A stretch of DNA of 64,000 nucleotides, from assembly GCA_005880945.1 (NCBI GenBank), contig VBIU01000010.1, positions 1 to 64,000 on the forward strand, read 5' to 3'. Below, piece by piece: positions 63,057 through 64,000 of this stretch (position 1 is the stretch's first letter; each line of letters opens with the position of its first letter). The notes beneath the pieces were generated by a model. That model did not search any database, was not told the origin of the DNA, and saw only the letters and a list, made by a program, of their open reading frames with translations. The position numbers and the translations under genes are program-made. The stretch comes from Chloroflexota bacterium. Its GTDB lineage: Bacteria; Chloroflexota; Dormibacteria; Dormibacterales; Dormibacteraceae.

Positions 63057-63836
63057 ATGCCAGCTCTGGGTTCCCCTGAGATCAAGGCGGGAGAGCGCAA
63101 CGGCGACGAAACGATCGAGCTGTCGACACGAACCGTGTACGAAACCTTGCGGGCAGGCATCCTTCGCGGCGAGCTCGACGCCGATGCGCCGATCTCGCAG
63201 GTGCAGCTGGCAAGGCAGCTCGGGGTCAGCCGCACCCCTCTGCGCGAGGCCCTTCGGATGCTCCAGCGTGAAGGGCTGATCGAGTCCGAGCCGAATCGCA
63301 GGGTGCGGGTCTCGCGCATGTCCCTGACAGAGGTCGAGCAGCTGTACGCGATGCGCGTGATGCTGGAGACGTTTGGGCTGCGACTTTCGTTGCGGTCGTT
63401 CACCGACGCGGATAGGCGGATCGCCGAGACCTGTCTGATCACGCTCGAAAAGGTCGCCGGCGAGGGTGACCTCGACGCTTGGGAGGCGGCGCACCGGACG
63501 TTCCACGAGATGCTTCACAAGTACGCCGGCAGCCGGATCAGCCAGCTCCTCGCGGAGCTGTCCGATCACACCTTGCGCTACCGCAGAGCGTACCTGGCCG
63601 AACCGCGCGCATGGACGGCTGCCGCGGGCGAACACCGAGCCATATTCGAAGCGTGCCAAGCCGGAGATCTTGCTGACGCTTGCGAGCATCTGGCCCGGCA
63701 CCTGGCGCGCACCGCACTGACCGTCATCGCCTCAGTCGATCCGGCGTACGATCCGTCGGCTGTGAGGGAGGCGCTTCGCCAGGCGGCGGGACCCGCGGAC
63801 CGGGTATCGGTCCAGGGGATGACCGGCGCTCTCTGA
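63057..63836 (+). CDS. GntR-family (FCD domain) transcriptional regulator
   Basis: VYETLRAGILRGELDADAPISQVQLARQLGVSRTPLREALRMLQREGLIESEPNRRVRV. Confidence 0.93.
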   Translation: MPALGSPEIKAGERNGDETIELSTRTVYETLRAGILRGELDADAPISQVQLARQLGVSRTPLREALRMLQREGLIESEPNRRVRVSRMSLTEVEQLYAMRVMLETFGLRLSLRSFTDADRRIAETCLITLEKVAGEGDLDAWEAAHRTFHEMLHKYAGSRISQLLAELSDHTLRYRRAYLAEPRAWTAAAGEHRAIFEACQAGDLADACEHLARHLARTALTVIASVDPAYDPSAVREALRQAAGPADRVSVQGMTGAL

Positions 63837-63840
63837 TCTG

Positions 63841-64000
63841 ATGGCGCAAGGCATCGAGCATCTGCCAAGCCCGTCGCTTCTTCTCGACCAGGACAGGTTC
63901 GAGGACAACATCAAGGCGGCGGAGAATCTCCTGGGCTCTTTCGGCAAGCTGATGCGCCCGCACGTCAAGACCCACAGGACCCCGGAGCTCGCCCGCCTCC
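63841..64000 (+). CDS. DSD1-family PLP enzyme, 5' part only (runs off window)
   Basis: MAQGIEHLPSPSLLLDQDRFEDNIKAAENLLGSFGKLMRPHVKTHRTPELARL resembles the N-terminus of the 56391-57542 product. Confidence 0.85.
   Translation, partial: MAQGIEHLPSPSLLLDQDRFEDNIKAAENLLGSFGKLMRPHVKTHRTPELARL

Noticed and set aside
62399-63442. 347-aa minus-strand ORF across mhpE/gntR
   Set aside because: Antisense to two clearly identified genes

Overview
High-GC bacterial chromosomal window whose gene content resembles Chloroflexota, Dormibacterota or Actinomycetota; lineage is a guess from gene style only. I saw no rRNA, tRNA, CRISPR array, prophage or classical IS transposase. Main blocks, left to right: (i) CtaG / membrane protein / cupredoxin block and an Ohr peroxiredoxin; (ii) a xylose-type sugar ABC operon; (iii) lon, an F420/deazaflavin-dependent oxidoreductase, CoA-binding and CYTH proteins, and an aldehyde dehydrogenase; (iv) a GlgE-pathway operon (glgE, treS-maltokinase fusion, glgB), a collagen-like protein and a GH15 enzyme; (v) an XRE plus nucleotidyltransferase-like pair, a ParB-like gene coupled to adk, and a sugar ABC transporter with GH1 and GH2; (vi) a very large GAF-repeat protein fused to a Gfo/Idh/MocA-like oxidoreductase, then GT4 and a glycogen debranching enzyme; (vii) polyol/sugar kinase and dehydrogenases, a tandem STAS/SEC14-like pair, PPK2 and CBS; (viii) a large catabolic region (SDRs, RpiB, DhaL/DhaK, APC permease, DSD1-type PLP enzymes, MDR, cyclase, RidA, MhpF/MhpE, GntR). 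Best candidates for something new: (a) a Vsr-like DUF559 gene enclosed by a 22-bp perfect inverted repeat, whose repeat family recurs in the window and is fused in frame into several genes; (b) the GAF-array/oxidoreductase fusion protein; (c) a decayed glgB fragment and a carbonic-anhydrase relic; (d) candidate leaderless promoters and a shared operator-like motif in the catabolic region.
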